From Peribacillus sp. FSL E2-0218 (GTDB lineage: Bacteria; Bacillota; Bacilli; Bacillales; DSM-1321), in NCBI RefSeq assembly GCF_037992945.1, contig NZ_CP150304.1, positions 2,297,501 through 2,361,500 of the forward strand: DNA of 64,000 bases, given 5' to 3'. Shown here in pieces: positions 24,781 to 32,787 of this stretch. The stretch's first letter is position 1. Each line of letters opens with the position of its first letter. The notes beneath the pieces are model-generated. The model worked only from the letters and a program-made list of their open reading frames with translations. It did no database searches and was not told where the DNA came from. The translations under genes were made by a program, and so were the position numbers.

Positions 24781-24824
24781 AAATATAATTTCAGGATTAT
24801 CTACAAAAAGTTGAAATTATATTT
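24781..24824. promoter_or_regulatory. Perfect 13-bp inverted repeat, candidate MurR operator
   Basis: AAATATAATTTCA and its exact complement TGAAATTATATTT are separated by 18 bp and start about 14 bp after the -10 box. The operon encodes its own RpiR-type regulator, which makes this the natural operator. It could also form an mRNA hairpin in the leader. Confidence 0.55.
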
Positions 24825-24852
24825 AAATCAACTAGTAATGGGAGGATCTAAT

Positions 24853-25767
24853 TTGTCTATGGAAGAGCATTTGCATTCATTAACGACTGAAATGCGGAAT
24901 GAAGGGACGATGAACATCGATCGCATGGATACGATGGATATCATTTCAGCAATCAATAAGGAAGATCTAAAAGTGGCTGTTGCCGTGCAGGAGGTGTTAC
25001 CGGAGATTGAAACAGCGGTCGATTGGGCTTGCGAATCTTTAAAGAAAGGGGGAAGGCTCATATACATAGGAGCCGGAACGAGCGGAAGGCTCGGTGTCCT
25101 CGATGCTGTTGAATGTCCGCCGACATTCAGCACATCTCCTGAAACGGTTGTAGGAATAATCGCGGGGGGAAACAAGGCATACGTTCATGCCATTGAAGGA
25201 GCGGAGGATAAAGAAGAGTTTGGCGAACGGGATTTAATCAAAGCAGCCCTTACAGCGGATGATACGGTGATCGGCATTGCCGCAAGCGGGCGTACCCCCT
25301 ATGTGAGGGGGGCCTTGGATTACGCCAAAAGAATGGGCGCCAAAGCGGTTGCTCTATCAAGCAATAAAAACGCGAGCATAACAGGAGCTGCAGATTTGGG
25401 AATTGAGGTGGTCGTAGGTCCAGAGGTTTTAACGGGGTCCACGAGAATGAAAGCGGCAACCGCCCATAAAATGGTGCTCAATATGATCTCAACGGCAACC
25501 ATGATCCGGATGGGAAAAGTGTACGAAAATCTGATGGTGGATGTACATGTAAGCAATCAAAAACTGAAGGAGCGTGCCATCCGCATCATTGAAACGGTGA
25601 CGGATGCAGACTATGATCACGCCATGGAAATGCTCGAAAAGGCAAATAATCAAGTTAAACCAGCGATTGTCATGATCAAAACGTCAAGTGATTATGTTCA
25701 GGCAATGGAGTTACTAGAAAAAGCTGATGGAGATGTCAGAAAGGCCATCTCGAACGGCGAAATATAA
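24853..25767 (+). CDS. murQ: N-acetylmuramic acid 6-phosphate etherase MurQ
   Basis: Cleaves the lactyl ether of MurNAc-6-phosphate to GlcNAc-6-phosphate and D-lactate. The SIS domain shows YIGAGTSGRLGVLDAVECPPTF around residues 71-92, with Glu87 in the position of the catalytic glutamate, and GSTRMKAATAHKM further on. TTG at 24853 is favoured: GGAGG lies seven bases upstream, and the resulting 304 residues equal the usual length. The open frame reaches upstream to 24649 but through the promoter and operator. First gene of the MurNAc operon. Confidence 0.95.
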   Translation: MSMEEHLHSLTTEMRNEGTMNIDRMDTMDIISAINKEDLKVAVAVQEVLPEIETAVDWACESLKKGGRLIYIGAGTSGRLGVLDAVECPPTFSTSPETVVGIIAGGNKAYVHAIEGAEDKEEFGERDLIKAALTADDTVIGIAASGRTPYVRGALDYAKRMGAKAVALSSNKNASITGAADLGIEVVVGPEVLTGSTRMKAATAHKMVLNMISTATMIRMGKVYENLMVDVHVSNQKLKERAIRIIETVTDADYDHAMEMLEKANNQVKPAIVMIKTSSDYVQAMELLEKADGDVRKAISNGEI

Positions 25768-25782
25768 GGAGAGAAGCGAACA

Positions 25783-26640
25783 ATGGCTACTGGAGGATTA
25801 GCGATCATACAGACGATGCTGAACAAGCTTCCGCAATCAGAACAAAAACTGGCAGAATACATTCTTCAGAATCCTCATGAAGTGGTGAACAGCACGGTAC
25901 AGGAATTGAGCACTTCCGCCAATTCAAGTGGAGCTGCCGTTATCAGATTGTGTAAATCGCTTGGTATAAAGGGATTTCAAGATTTGAAAATACGGATTGC
26001 CGGAGATTTGATGAAGAACGTTGAGCAAGGATACCGGGATATCGAGCCCTCTGAATCGCTGTATCGAATTGTCGAGAAAACGACGAGCAATTCGATTCAA
26101 ACCATTCGGGACACATCTGAAATCATCGATCACGACAATCTCAAACAAGCAATTGCCTTAATGCTAAATGCTAAAACCGTCCACTTTTGCGGTGTCGGTG
26201 CCTCCAATATCGTTGCTGCCGACGCTCAGCAAAAATTGCTCCGCATCAATAAAGGGGCAACCGCTTTTACAGACATGCATTTAGTTGCAACACTAATCGC
26301 CAATGCGGAGGAAAGTGACGTGGTTTTTGCCATCTCATTCTCCGGGGAGACGCCTGAAGTGATCAATATACTGAAGCTTGCAAAAGAACGGGGAGTGAAG
26401 ACGGTCGGGCTGACTCATTTTGGTCAAACGACAGTTTCTTCGTTATGCGATGCCTCACTCTATACATCGTTTTCGAATGAAGCGCCATTTAGAAGTGCTG
26501 CAACATCCTCACGATTGGCACAACTGTATTTGATTGACATTTTATTTTTAGGGATGGCTTCGGAGCAATATGAAGCGACCGTCCAATATATCGATAAGAC
26601 TAGAGCTGCCATCAAATCGATGACGGATGGTTATAAATGA
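25783..26640 (+). CDS. murR: MurR/RpiR family transcriptional regulator
   Basis: A 285-residue regulator with an N-terminal RpiR helix-turn-helix (ELSTSANSSGAAVIRLCKSLGIKGFQDLK) and a C-terminal SIS domain (VHFCGVGASNIVAADAQQKL, FAISFSGETPEVINI) that would bind the phosphosugar, probably MurNAc-6-P. It lies 15 bp behind murQ. It should repress the operon through the inverted repeat at 24781. GGAGAG precedes the ATG. Confidence 0.9.
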   Translation: MATGGLAIIQTMLNKLPQSEQKLAEYILQNPHEVVNSTVQELSTSANSSGAAVIRLCKSLGIKGFQDLKIRIAGDLMKNVEQGYRDIEPSESLYRIVEKTTSNSIQTIRDTSEIIDHDNLKQAIALMLNAKTVHFCGVGASNIVAADAQQKLLRINKGATAFTDMHLVATLIANAEESDVVFAISFSGETPEVINILKLAKERGVKTVGLTHFGQTTVSSLCDASLYTSFSNEAPFRSAATSSRLAQLYLIDILFLGMASEQYEATVQYIDKTRAAIKSMTDGYK

Positions 26641-26675
26641 AAATCTCATAGTTTATACAAAGGGGGGACTTCGGT

Positions 26676-28046
26676 ATGACCAAGAAAGATAGGTATGCCA
26701 GTTTAGCAGAAGAATTAATGGAGAAATTGGGCGGACGGGGCAATGTTGCCACAGCTGAACATTGCATGACCAGATTACGGGTGCTGCCAATCGATCGTTC
26801 CAAAGTGAACATGGTGGACATAAAGGATACGGAAGGCGTTCTTGGCGTCATTGAAGAGGAGACGATCCAAATTGTGCTCGGCCCAGGTGTGGTGAACAAG
26901 GTTCATGCCGAGTTTGAAAAACTTCTTGCGTCGTCTGCAGGGGATTTAAACTTGAAAGAAATGGCTTCAAAGAACAAATCAGAGATTAATAGGAAAAACG
27001 CAAAACCGCTTAAGCTATTTTTACGCAGAATCGCAAGCATCTTCATTCCGCTAATTCCTGCATTGGTCGCGTCAGGTTTAATTACAGGAATTACGAAAGC
27101 GACCGTCCAAGCGGGCTGGCTGTCGGCAGAATCCCAACTGGCGATCACATTGACCGTCATCGGATCGGGGTTATTTGCATATTTGGGGATTTTGGTCGGG
27201 ACGAATGCGGCAAAGGAATACGGAGGATCCCCTGCACTTGGTGCAGTCGCGGGAATATTGGTCATCAATCCCGCAGTCGGCGATATTTCATTATTCGGTG
27301 AAAACCTGCTCCCGGGCCGTGGTGGTTTGATCGGCGTCCTTTTTGCTGCCATTTTCATTGCGCTAGTGGAAAAACAGGTCAGGAAATTCATTCCTCAATC
27401 TCTCGATATCATATTGACGCCAACCATTGCCCTGTTGATCACAGGCATTGTCACGTACGTCGTTTTTATGCCGGTCGGAGGATTTTTATCGGATGCCATT
27501 ACCTCCGGATTACTGAATCTCTTGGATTTGGGCGGTGTCGTGGCTGGTTTCGTGCTGGGTGCTGCATTCCTGCCGCTTGTCATAACTGGTTTACATCAAG
27601 GGTTGACACCTGTTCATCTTGAATTGATTAATTCGATTGGAGATGATCCTCTGCTCCCTATTTTAGCCATGGGCGGTGCAGGTCAAGTGGGGGCGGCATT
27701 TGCCATCTACATGAAAACGAAAAAAGCCAGCCTTAAAAGAGCAATTGGCGGAGGACTTCCTTCAGGGCTGCTAGGTATCGGCGAGCCCCTTATATTCGGG
27801 GTGACACTTCCACTTGGCAGGCCTTTCTTGACCGCCTGTTTAGGAGCAGGGGTGGGCGGGGCATTTCAAGCACATTTCGGGATTGCGACGTCGGCGATAG
27901 GCGTATCGGGACTGCCGCTTACGTTTTTAGTGCATGCAAACCAGATTCTCCTGTTCTTGGCTGGATTGTTCCTTTCCTATGCAGCTGGGTTCATTTTCAC
28001 CTATTTATTCGGATTCAAAGATGAAATGGCGGTTGAATTCAAGTGA
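26676..28046 (+). CDS. murP: PTS MurNAc-specific EIIBC component MurP
   Basis: A 456-residue phosphotransferase permease. The N-terminal EIIB domain has its phosphocysteine at Cys30 (TAEHCMTRLRV), and a sucrose/MurNAc-type EIIC of about ten helices follows (FIPLIPALVASGLITG, LHQGLTPVHLELI, GIGEPLIFGVTLPLG). No EIIA domain is fused, so phosphate must come from a glucose-type EIIA elsewhere. It imports and 6-phosphorylates MurNAc or MurNAc-containing disaccharide. The gene overlaps mupG by four bases. Confidence 0.9.
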   Translation: MTKKDRYASLAEELMEKLGGRGNVATAEHCMTRLRVLPIDRSKVNMVDIKDTEGVLGVIEEETIQIVLGPGVVNKVHAEFEKLLASSAGDLNLKEMASKNKSEINRKNAKPLKLFLRRIASIFIPLIPALVASGLITGITKATVQAGWLSAESQLAITLTVIGSGLFAYLGILVGTNAAKEYGGSPALGAVAGILVINPAVGDISLFGENLLPGRGGLIGVLFAAIFIALVEKQVRKFIPQSLDIILTPTIALLITGIVTYVVFMPVGGFLSDAITSGLLNLLDLGGVVAGFVLGAAFLPLVITGLHQGLTPVHLELINSIGDDPLLPILAMGGAGQVGAAFAIYMKTKKASLKRAIGGGLPSGLLGIGEPLIFGVTLPLGRPFLTACLGAGVGGAFQAHFGIATSAIGVSGLPLTFLVHANQILLFLAGLFLSYAAGFIFTYLFGFKDEMAVEFK

Positions 28047-29062
28047 TAGGGATTTCCTTTTATCTGCAAGATCCGGATGCGTCAAACCAAATCATCCGGG
28101 CTGCCAACCTAGGGGTGGGGCGAGCGTTTACCTCGCTTCATATTCCTGAAGAAAAAGGTGAGCTTGTCGGGAGGATGTGCGAGCTATTGAAGTTAGCACA
28201 AACTCTCGGGGTGGACATTCATGCAGATGTATCTTTAAAGACGCTTGATCATTTGGGAATTGCTGAATTTACGGATTTAGCGCCATTGGGTGTGAAAGGA
28301 ATTCGCCTTGATGATGGTTTCGACATGGACACGATAACCGCTTTATCCAAGGTGTTTTCCCTTTCATTGAATGCTAGCACGCTGAATGAAGAGGAATTGC
28401 TGGCCATACTTGAAAGCGGGATAAAACCACAAAGTCTTATTGCATGGCATAATTTTTATCCAAGACCTGAAACGGGCCTTGTGGAAGCATTCTTTCATGA
28501 ACAAAATCGAATGTTCAAAAAACATGGGTTACCGATCTATGCATTCATCCCTGGTTCAGGAAGTAAGCGGAGCCCATTGCATGCTGGACTCCCGACACTT
28601 GAAAAACACAGGTTCATGAATCCTTACGCTGCCGGCGTCGACCTGCTCTCCCATGTAGATGCCGTGTTTGTTGGCGATCAAGGAACGGAGGGGAATTTGC
28701 TTCAGAATCTATCTAGCTATGAAAGTCTGAATATTTTATCTGTAAGAATGGAATCCGAACGCTTGCCAAGCGGAAGCTATAAATTGAGGCCGGATGTATC
28801 TCGAGATGTATTCAGGCTGCAAAATACCCGCGTGACTGCGTCTGTTGAGCCGAATCATACGGTAGGACGCAGTCTTGGAGCCATTACGATGGATAATGAT
28901 GAATATGGACGATATCGGGGAGAAATTCAAATTTGCAAACGGGATTTGCAGGCTGATCACCGGGTCAATGTAATAGGGAGAGTCGTGGAAGAGGACCTCC
29001 CCTTGCTGGCCTTTCTAAAACCTTGTCATTCCTTAGTATTGGTAAATGAAGGACGAAAATAG
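28043..29062 (+). CDS. mupG: 6-phospho-N-acetylmuramidase MupG (DUF871 family)
   Basis: A 339-residue cytosolic protein of the MupG/DUF871 family: a TIM-barrel N-terminal part (GISFYLQDPD, VDIHADVSLKTLDHLG, GIRLDDGF, WHNFYPRPETGL) and a small C-terminal barrel. In Staphylococcus aureus MupG hydrolyses MurNAc-6P-GlcNAc after PTS uptake. GTG start, coupled to murP by a 4-bp overlap. In B. subtilis the corresponding position is held by amiE, so this operon combines the staphylococcal and Bacillus arrangements. No signal peptide. Confidence 0.85.
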   Translation: MIGISFYLQDPDASNQIIRAANLGVGRAFTSLHIPEEKGELVGRMCELLKLAQTLGVDIHADVSLKTLDHLGIAEFTDLAPLGVKGIRLDDGFDMDTITALSKVFSLSLNASTLNEEELLAILESGIKPQSLIAWHNFYPRPETGLVEAFFHEQNRMFKKHGLPIYAFIPGSGSKRSPLHAGLPTLEKHRFMNPYAAGVDLLSHVDAVFVGDQGTEGNLLQNLSSYESLNILSVRMESERLPSGSYKLRPDVSRDVFRLQNTRVTASVEPNHTVGRSLGAITMDNDEYGRYRGEIQICKRDLQADHRVNVIGRVVEEDLPLLAFLKPCHSLVLVNEGRK

Positions 29063-29115
29063 TTCCAGAGAACAATGAACCTTGGGAAATTTTTGTTTTG
29101 GGGGCATGTTAAAGA

Positions 29116-29180
29116 TAGGCGGCTGAGGGGATACCGGAAGCTGCCTACTTTCTTTTCAGGATCTTTATAAGATCTGAAAA
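29116..29180 (+). terminator. Tandem hairpins between mupG and nagZ
   Basis: TAGGCGGCT / AGCTGCCTA (29116-29147, one wobble) followed by CTTTCTTTT, then TTTTCAGGATCTT / AGATCTGAAAA around a TATA loop (29152-29179). They probably attenuate or process the mRNA between the cytosolic and the secreted parts of the operon. Confidence 0.45.
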
Positions 29181-29200
29181 AGATAAAGGGGGAAGCCTTG

Positions 29201-31162
29201 ATGATCATTCGGAAAACGTTCACTGCTGGATTCGCCATTCTCTTGATTATTTCCCTTCTCGGAGGGCATGGCGCTGCTAAGGAATCAGTGAAAGGGAAGC
29301 CCGTAATGAACATAGATGAAATGATAGCGAGCATGTCGCTCGATGAAAAAATCGGTCAAATGCTCATGCCGGACTTTCGCAATTGGCAGAAACAAGGGGA
29401 AGGGAAAGCCACTGGGTTTATTGAAATGAACTCCGAGGTTGCAAGCATCATTGAAAAATACCATTTAGGTGGTGTAATCTTGTTTGCCGAAAATGTTGTC
29501 GACACCGAACAAACGGTTCGGCTCACGGATGGCCTGCAAAAGGCAAGCCCGGACCTTCCATTGTTCATCACGATCGATCAAGAGGGCGGAATCGTAACCA
29601 GGCTTCAGACGGGAACGAATCTTCCTGGGAACATGGCCCTTGGTGCAGCAAGGAAGGAGAATTATGCTTATCAGACCGGAGCAATCATTGGATCGGAACT
29701 GTTGTCTCTTGGCATAAATGTGAATTTCGGCCCCTCGGTCGATGTTAATAATAATCCAAGTAATCCGGTGATTGGCGTCCGTTCCTTCAGTTCGGACCCG
29801 TCACTCGTATCGAAGCTTGGCATCCAGACAATAAAAGGATTGCAAAGGCAGAACATGATAGCAACGACTAAACATTTCCCTGGTCATGGGGATACCGCTG
29901 TGGATAGCCATTATGGCCTCCCCCTTGTTGCTCATGATAAAGAGCGGTTGCGTACCATCGAGCTGGTCCCTTTTCAAAAAGCCATCGATGCTGGCGTGGA
30001 TATGATGATGACGGCTCATGTTCAGTTTCCTGCGTTCGATGATACGATGTATACCAGTAAAAAAGATGGACAAAAAATCATGGTTCCCGCTACGCTTTCC
30101 GATAAGGTCATTACAGGTCTTCTTCGTGAAGAGATGGGATATGACGGCGTAGTGGTGACGGATGCCCTGAATATGTTGGCCATTGCAGACAATTTCGGCC
30201 AGGAGGAGGCCGTGGTGCTAGCCATTAAGTCAGGTGTCGATATTGCTTTGATGCCGGCACAGGTGAATTCGCTCGACATGGAGAAAAATTTAACCTCCGT
30301 TTTCAATGCGGTGAAGTCAGCCGTGGAAAACGGGGAAATCCCTTTGGAACAAGTGAATAACTCAGTAGCTCGAATACTTGAGCTGAAAGTGAAAAGGGGG
30401 ATACTGGATAAAAGTGCTCCAGCTCCCCCGCTTGATAAAAAAATCAAAAGAGCACTACAAGTGGTTGGAAGTGTTGGACATTTGAAAAAGGAAAGGAAAA
30501 TGGCGGAGGATGCTACGACCCTATTGAAAAATGAAGAAAGAACCCTCCCCTTCAAACCAAGGAAAAATGATAAGGTTTTAGTTCTTGCTCCCTTTGATGA
30601 TCAAGTTGAATCCTTGACAAGAAGCATCCGCGAATTGGCTGATAAAAAGAAGATGAAGAGAGTGCAGGTGACAAGCATGAGCTATTCGGGAAAGACATTT
30701 ACGGATGAAGCGGTCCGACTCATCAATGAAGCGGATTATGTCATAATTGGTTCCTATATTGTCAAAAACGATCCGGTTGTCAAGGATGGAGCGATCGATG
30801 ACAGCATTCAAGATGCAAAAAGGTGGGCAACGGCTTTCCCAAGAGCAGTGATGAATGATGCAAACAAAAAAGGTAAGGAATTGGTTGTGATGAGTTTGAG
30901 GAACCCTTACGATGTCGCTAACTTCGAAGAAGCGAAAGCGGTGCTTGCCGTTTACGGTTATAAAGGGTACTCCAACGGGAGATATAGGCAGCCTAATATT
31001 CCGGCAGGCATTTCGGCAATTTTTGGAGCCTCAAAGCCTCGGGGCACATTGCCGGTCGATATACCATCAGTGATCCATCCAACTGAAAAGCTTTATGAAT
31101 TTGGATATGGATTAGACATGAATTCTGGCAAACCACTAAAAATGAAGGGGGTTGCAAATTGA
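29201..31162 (+). CDS. nagZ: Secreted exo-beta-N-acetylglucosaminidase NagZ (GH3)
   Basis: A 653-residue exported glycoside hydrolase. The N terminus has two positive residues and a hydrophobic core ending in GHGAAKES, a signal peptide. The GH3 TIM barrel carries KHFPGHGDTAVDSHYG, whose His is the proton relay of the NagZ subgroup, and the nucleophile Asp in VVVTDALNM. A C-terminal alpha/beta domain of about 230 residues follows, as in B. subtilis NagZ. It removes GlcNAc from cell-wall muropeptides or glycans outside the cell. ATG at 29201 has AAAGGGGG seven to eight bases upstream; a TTG directly before it is less well spaced. Confidence 0.9.
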   Translation: MIIRKTFTAGFAILLIISLLGGHGAAKESVKGKPVMNIDEMIASMSLDEKIGQMLMPDFRNWQKQGEGKATGFIEMNSEVASIIEKYHLGGVILFAENVVDTEQTVRLTDGLQKASPDLPLFITIDQEGGIVTRLQTGTNLPGNMALGAARKENYAYQTGAIIGSELLSLGINVNFGPSVDVNNNPSNPVIGVRSFSSDPSLVSKLGIQTIKGLQRQNMIATTKHFPGHGDTAVDSHYGLPLVAHDKERLRTIELVPFQKAIDAGVDMMMTAHVQFPAFDDTMYTSKKDGQKIMVPATLSDKVITGLLREEMGYDGVVVTDALNMLAIADNFGQEEAVVLAIKSGVDIALMPAQVNSLDMEKNLTSVFNAVKSAVENGEIPLEQVNNSVARILELKVKRGILDKSAPAPPLDKKIKRALQVVGSVGHLKKERKMAEDATTLLKNEERTLPFKPRKNDKVLVLAPFDDQVESLTRSIRELADKKKMKRVQVTSMSYSGKTFTDEAVRLINEADYVIIGSYIVKNDPVVKDGAIDDSIQDAKRWATAFPRAVMNDANKKGKELVVMSLRNPYDVANFEEAKAVLAVYGYKGYSNGRYRQPNIPAGISAIFGASKPRGTLPVDIPSVIHPTEKLYEFGYGLDMNSGKPLKMKGVAN

Positions 31163-32397
31163 AAAAGACGATGATCATATTGGCCGTTTTCTTGTTGGCA
31201 TTTTGCCTCTCTTCCTCAAAAAGTGTTACCGCTGTAAAGGAGGAGAAAAAACAAAAGGTCAGTCCTGGGATTGAAGTTCTTTTAAAAGAAGAAAAGAAGC
31301 TTTTAAAAGGAAAGAAGGTGGGATTGATAACGAATCCAACAGGCATTGATTCTCATTTAACCAGTGTCGTCGATTTGCTTCATGACGATCCGGAGATACA
31401 ATTGACTACCTTATTTGGTCCCGAGCATGGAGTTCGCGGAGATGCGCAAGCAGGCGCAAGTGTGGACTTTTATGAAGATGAAAAAACGGGATTGCCCGTT
31501 TATAGCTTATATGGAAAAACGAAAAAGCCAACTTCTGAAATGTTAAAAGATGTTGAGGTGTTAGTATTTGATATCCAGGATGTAGGAACGCGCTATTACA
31601 CCTATATTTATACGATGGCTTATGCGATGGAAGCGGCGAAAGAGAACGATATCCCTTTTATCGTGCTGGATCGCCCGAACCCGCAAGGCGGTGAGGCTGT
31701 AGAGGGACCCGTGCTTGAGCAGGAATTTTCATCGTTCGTGGGAATGTACCCGATTCCACTCAAGCATGGCATGACAGTCGGCGAACTTGCCACGTTATTC
31801 AATAAGGAATTCAAAATTGGCGCCAATCTCCAGGTCATCAAGATGAAAGGCTGGAAGCGGGACATGGATTATGACGCGACAGGGCTTCCATTTGTCCTGC
31901 CATCACCAAACATGCCCACAGTATCGACTGCATTCGTATATCCAGCTACAGGATTGATTGAGGGAACGAATATCTCGGAAGGCAGGGGAACGACCAAACC
32001 ATTCGAATTGATTGGTGCTCCTTATATAAACGGAGATGTCCTTGCCGGGAAATTGAATGCTTTGCGCTTACCTGGCGTTCAATTCAGGGGAGCTTCATTT
32101 ACACCGATGTTTTCCAAGCATGCAGGTCAGCTTAGCCATGGAGTGGAAATCTATGTAACCGATCGAAAGAAATTCAAGGCAGTACCAACAGGACTCCATC
32201 TCATCAAGACCATTCATGATCTATATCCGGATGACTTTGAGTTCCTGCAAGCCAACAATTTTAATTTATTAATCGGAAATGGCTGGGTAAAGGGGAAAAT
32301 TGACGAAGGCTCGTCTGTAAATGAAATCATGAATGAGTATCAGGATGATTTAGATGCATTTAAAAAGGTTCGTAAAAATTACTTGCTTTATCGATAA
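31159..32397 (+). CDS. namZ: Exo-beta-N-acetylmuramidase NamZ (DUF1343)
   Basis: A 412-residue exported protein of the NamZ/YbbC (DUF1343) family, which releases MurNAc from the non-reducing end of peptidoglycan fragments. The first 25 residues form a signal peptide (KKTMIILAVFLLAFCLSS). Family blocks include GLITNPTGID, LFGPEHGVRG, VFDIQDVGTRYYTYIYTM, FIVLDRPNP, and EGRGTTKPFE-like SEGRGTTKPFEL. TTG start overlapping the nagZ stop by four bases, so the two secreted exo-enzymes are co-translated and act in alternation. Confidence 0.9.
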   Translation: MKKTMIILAVFLLAFCLSSSKSVTAVKEEKKQKVSPGIEVLLKEEKKLLKGKKVGLITNPTGIDSHLTSVVDLLHDDPEIQLTTLFGPEHGVRGDAQAGASVDFYEDEKTGLPVYSLYGKTKKPTSEMLKDVEVLVFDIQDVGTRYYTYIYTMAYAMEAAKENDIPFIVLDRPNPQGGEAVEGPVLEQEFSSFVGMYPIPLKHGMTVGELATLFNKEFKIGANLQVIKMKGWKRDMDYDATGLPFVLPSPNMPTVSTAFVYPATGLIEGTNISEGRGTTKPFELIGAPYINGDVLAGKLNALRLPGVQFRGASFTPMFSKHAGQLSHGVEIYVTDRKKFKAVPTGLHLIKTIHDLYPDDFEFLQANNFNLLIGNGWVKGKIDEGSSVNEIMNEYQDDLDAFKKVRKNYLLYR

Positions 32398-32426
32398 CAG
32401 AAAATCTCGTATAAACTTATCTCAAG

Positions 32427-32473
32427 CTGCAGGTAAACTCTTTAGTATTAAGGAGTTTACCTGCAGTTTTTTT
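32427..32473 (+). terminator. Terminator of the MurNAc operon
   Basis: Perfect 14-bp stem CTGCAGGTAAACTC / GAGTTTACCTGCAG with a 12-base loop and a T-run of seven. Confidence 0.92.
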
Positions 32474-32479
32474 ATGGTG

Positions 32480-32656
32480 TTATACCTTGACCGTTACATT
32501 CGAATTAAGATAGAACCCTGATTGCCCGCAGCTCGAAGGATGTGCTTGTGATATTTCAATCTCCAGCAAGGGGTTTCTTTCGGCGGCGGTACCGGAGCCT
32601 CGCACTTTTACCATGCGTGAACCCATCATTCTGAAGGCTTTATTCGTTTCATGCAT
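32480..32656 (-). CDS. Possible small protein or remnant (58 codons), unrecognised
   Basis: A minus-strand frame starting MHETNKAFRMMGSRMVKV and ending SGFYLNSNVTVKV is open for 58 codons in the gap between namZ and the PTS gene. Its composition (Gly, Ser, two neighbouring polar stretches, one Cys) looks protein-like, but no ribosome binding site precedes the ATG at 32656. It could be the end of a decayed gene. I do not recognise the family. The rest of the 390-bp gap shows only the upstream terminator and presumably the PTS promoter. Confidence 0.25.
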   Translation of the reverse strand: MHETNKAFRMMGSRMVKVRGSGTAAERNPLLEIEISQAHPSSCGQSGFYLNSNVTVKV

Positions 32657-32787
32657 GAAGTTTAAATGGCTATTGCATTAGTCTGGAGGAACATTAATTC
32701 ATTAAATCAAGTTCTAAAATGGAAGGAACGGTTGTCTAATAGAATATGGGGTTTACCCTAAATCGATAGTTGTCAGGAGGAGAGTCG

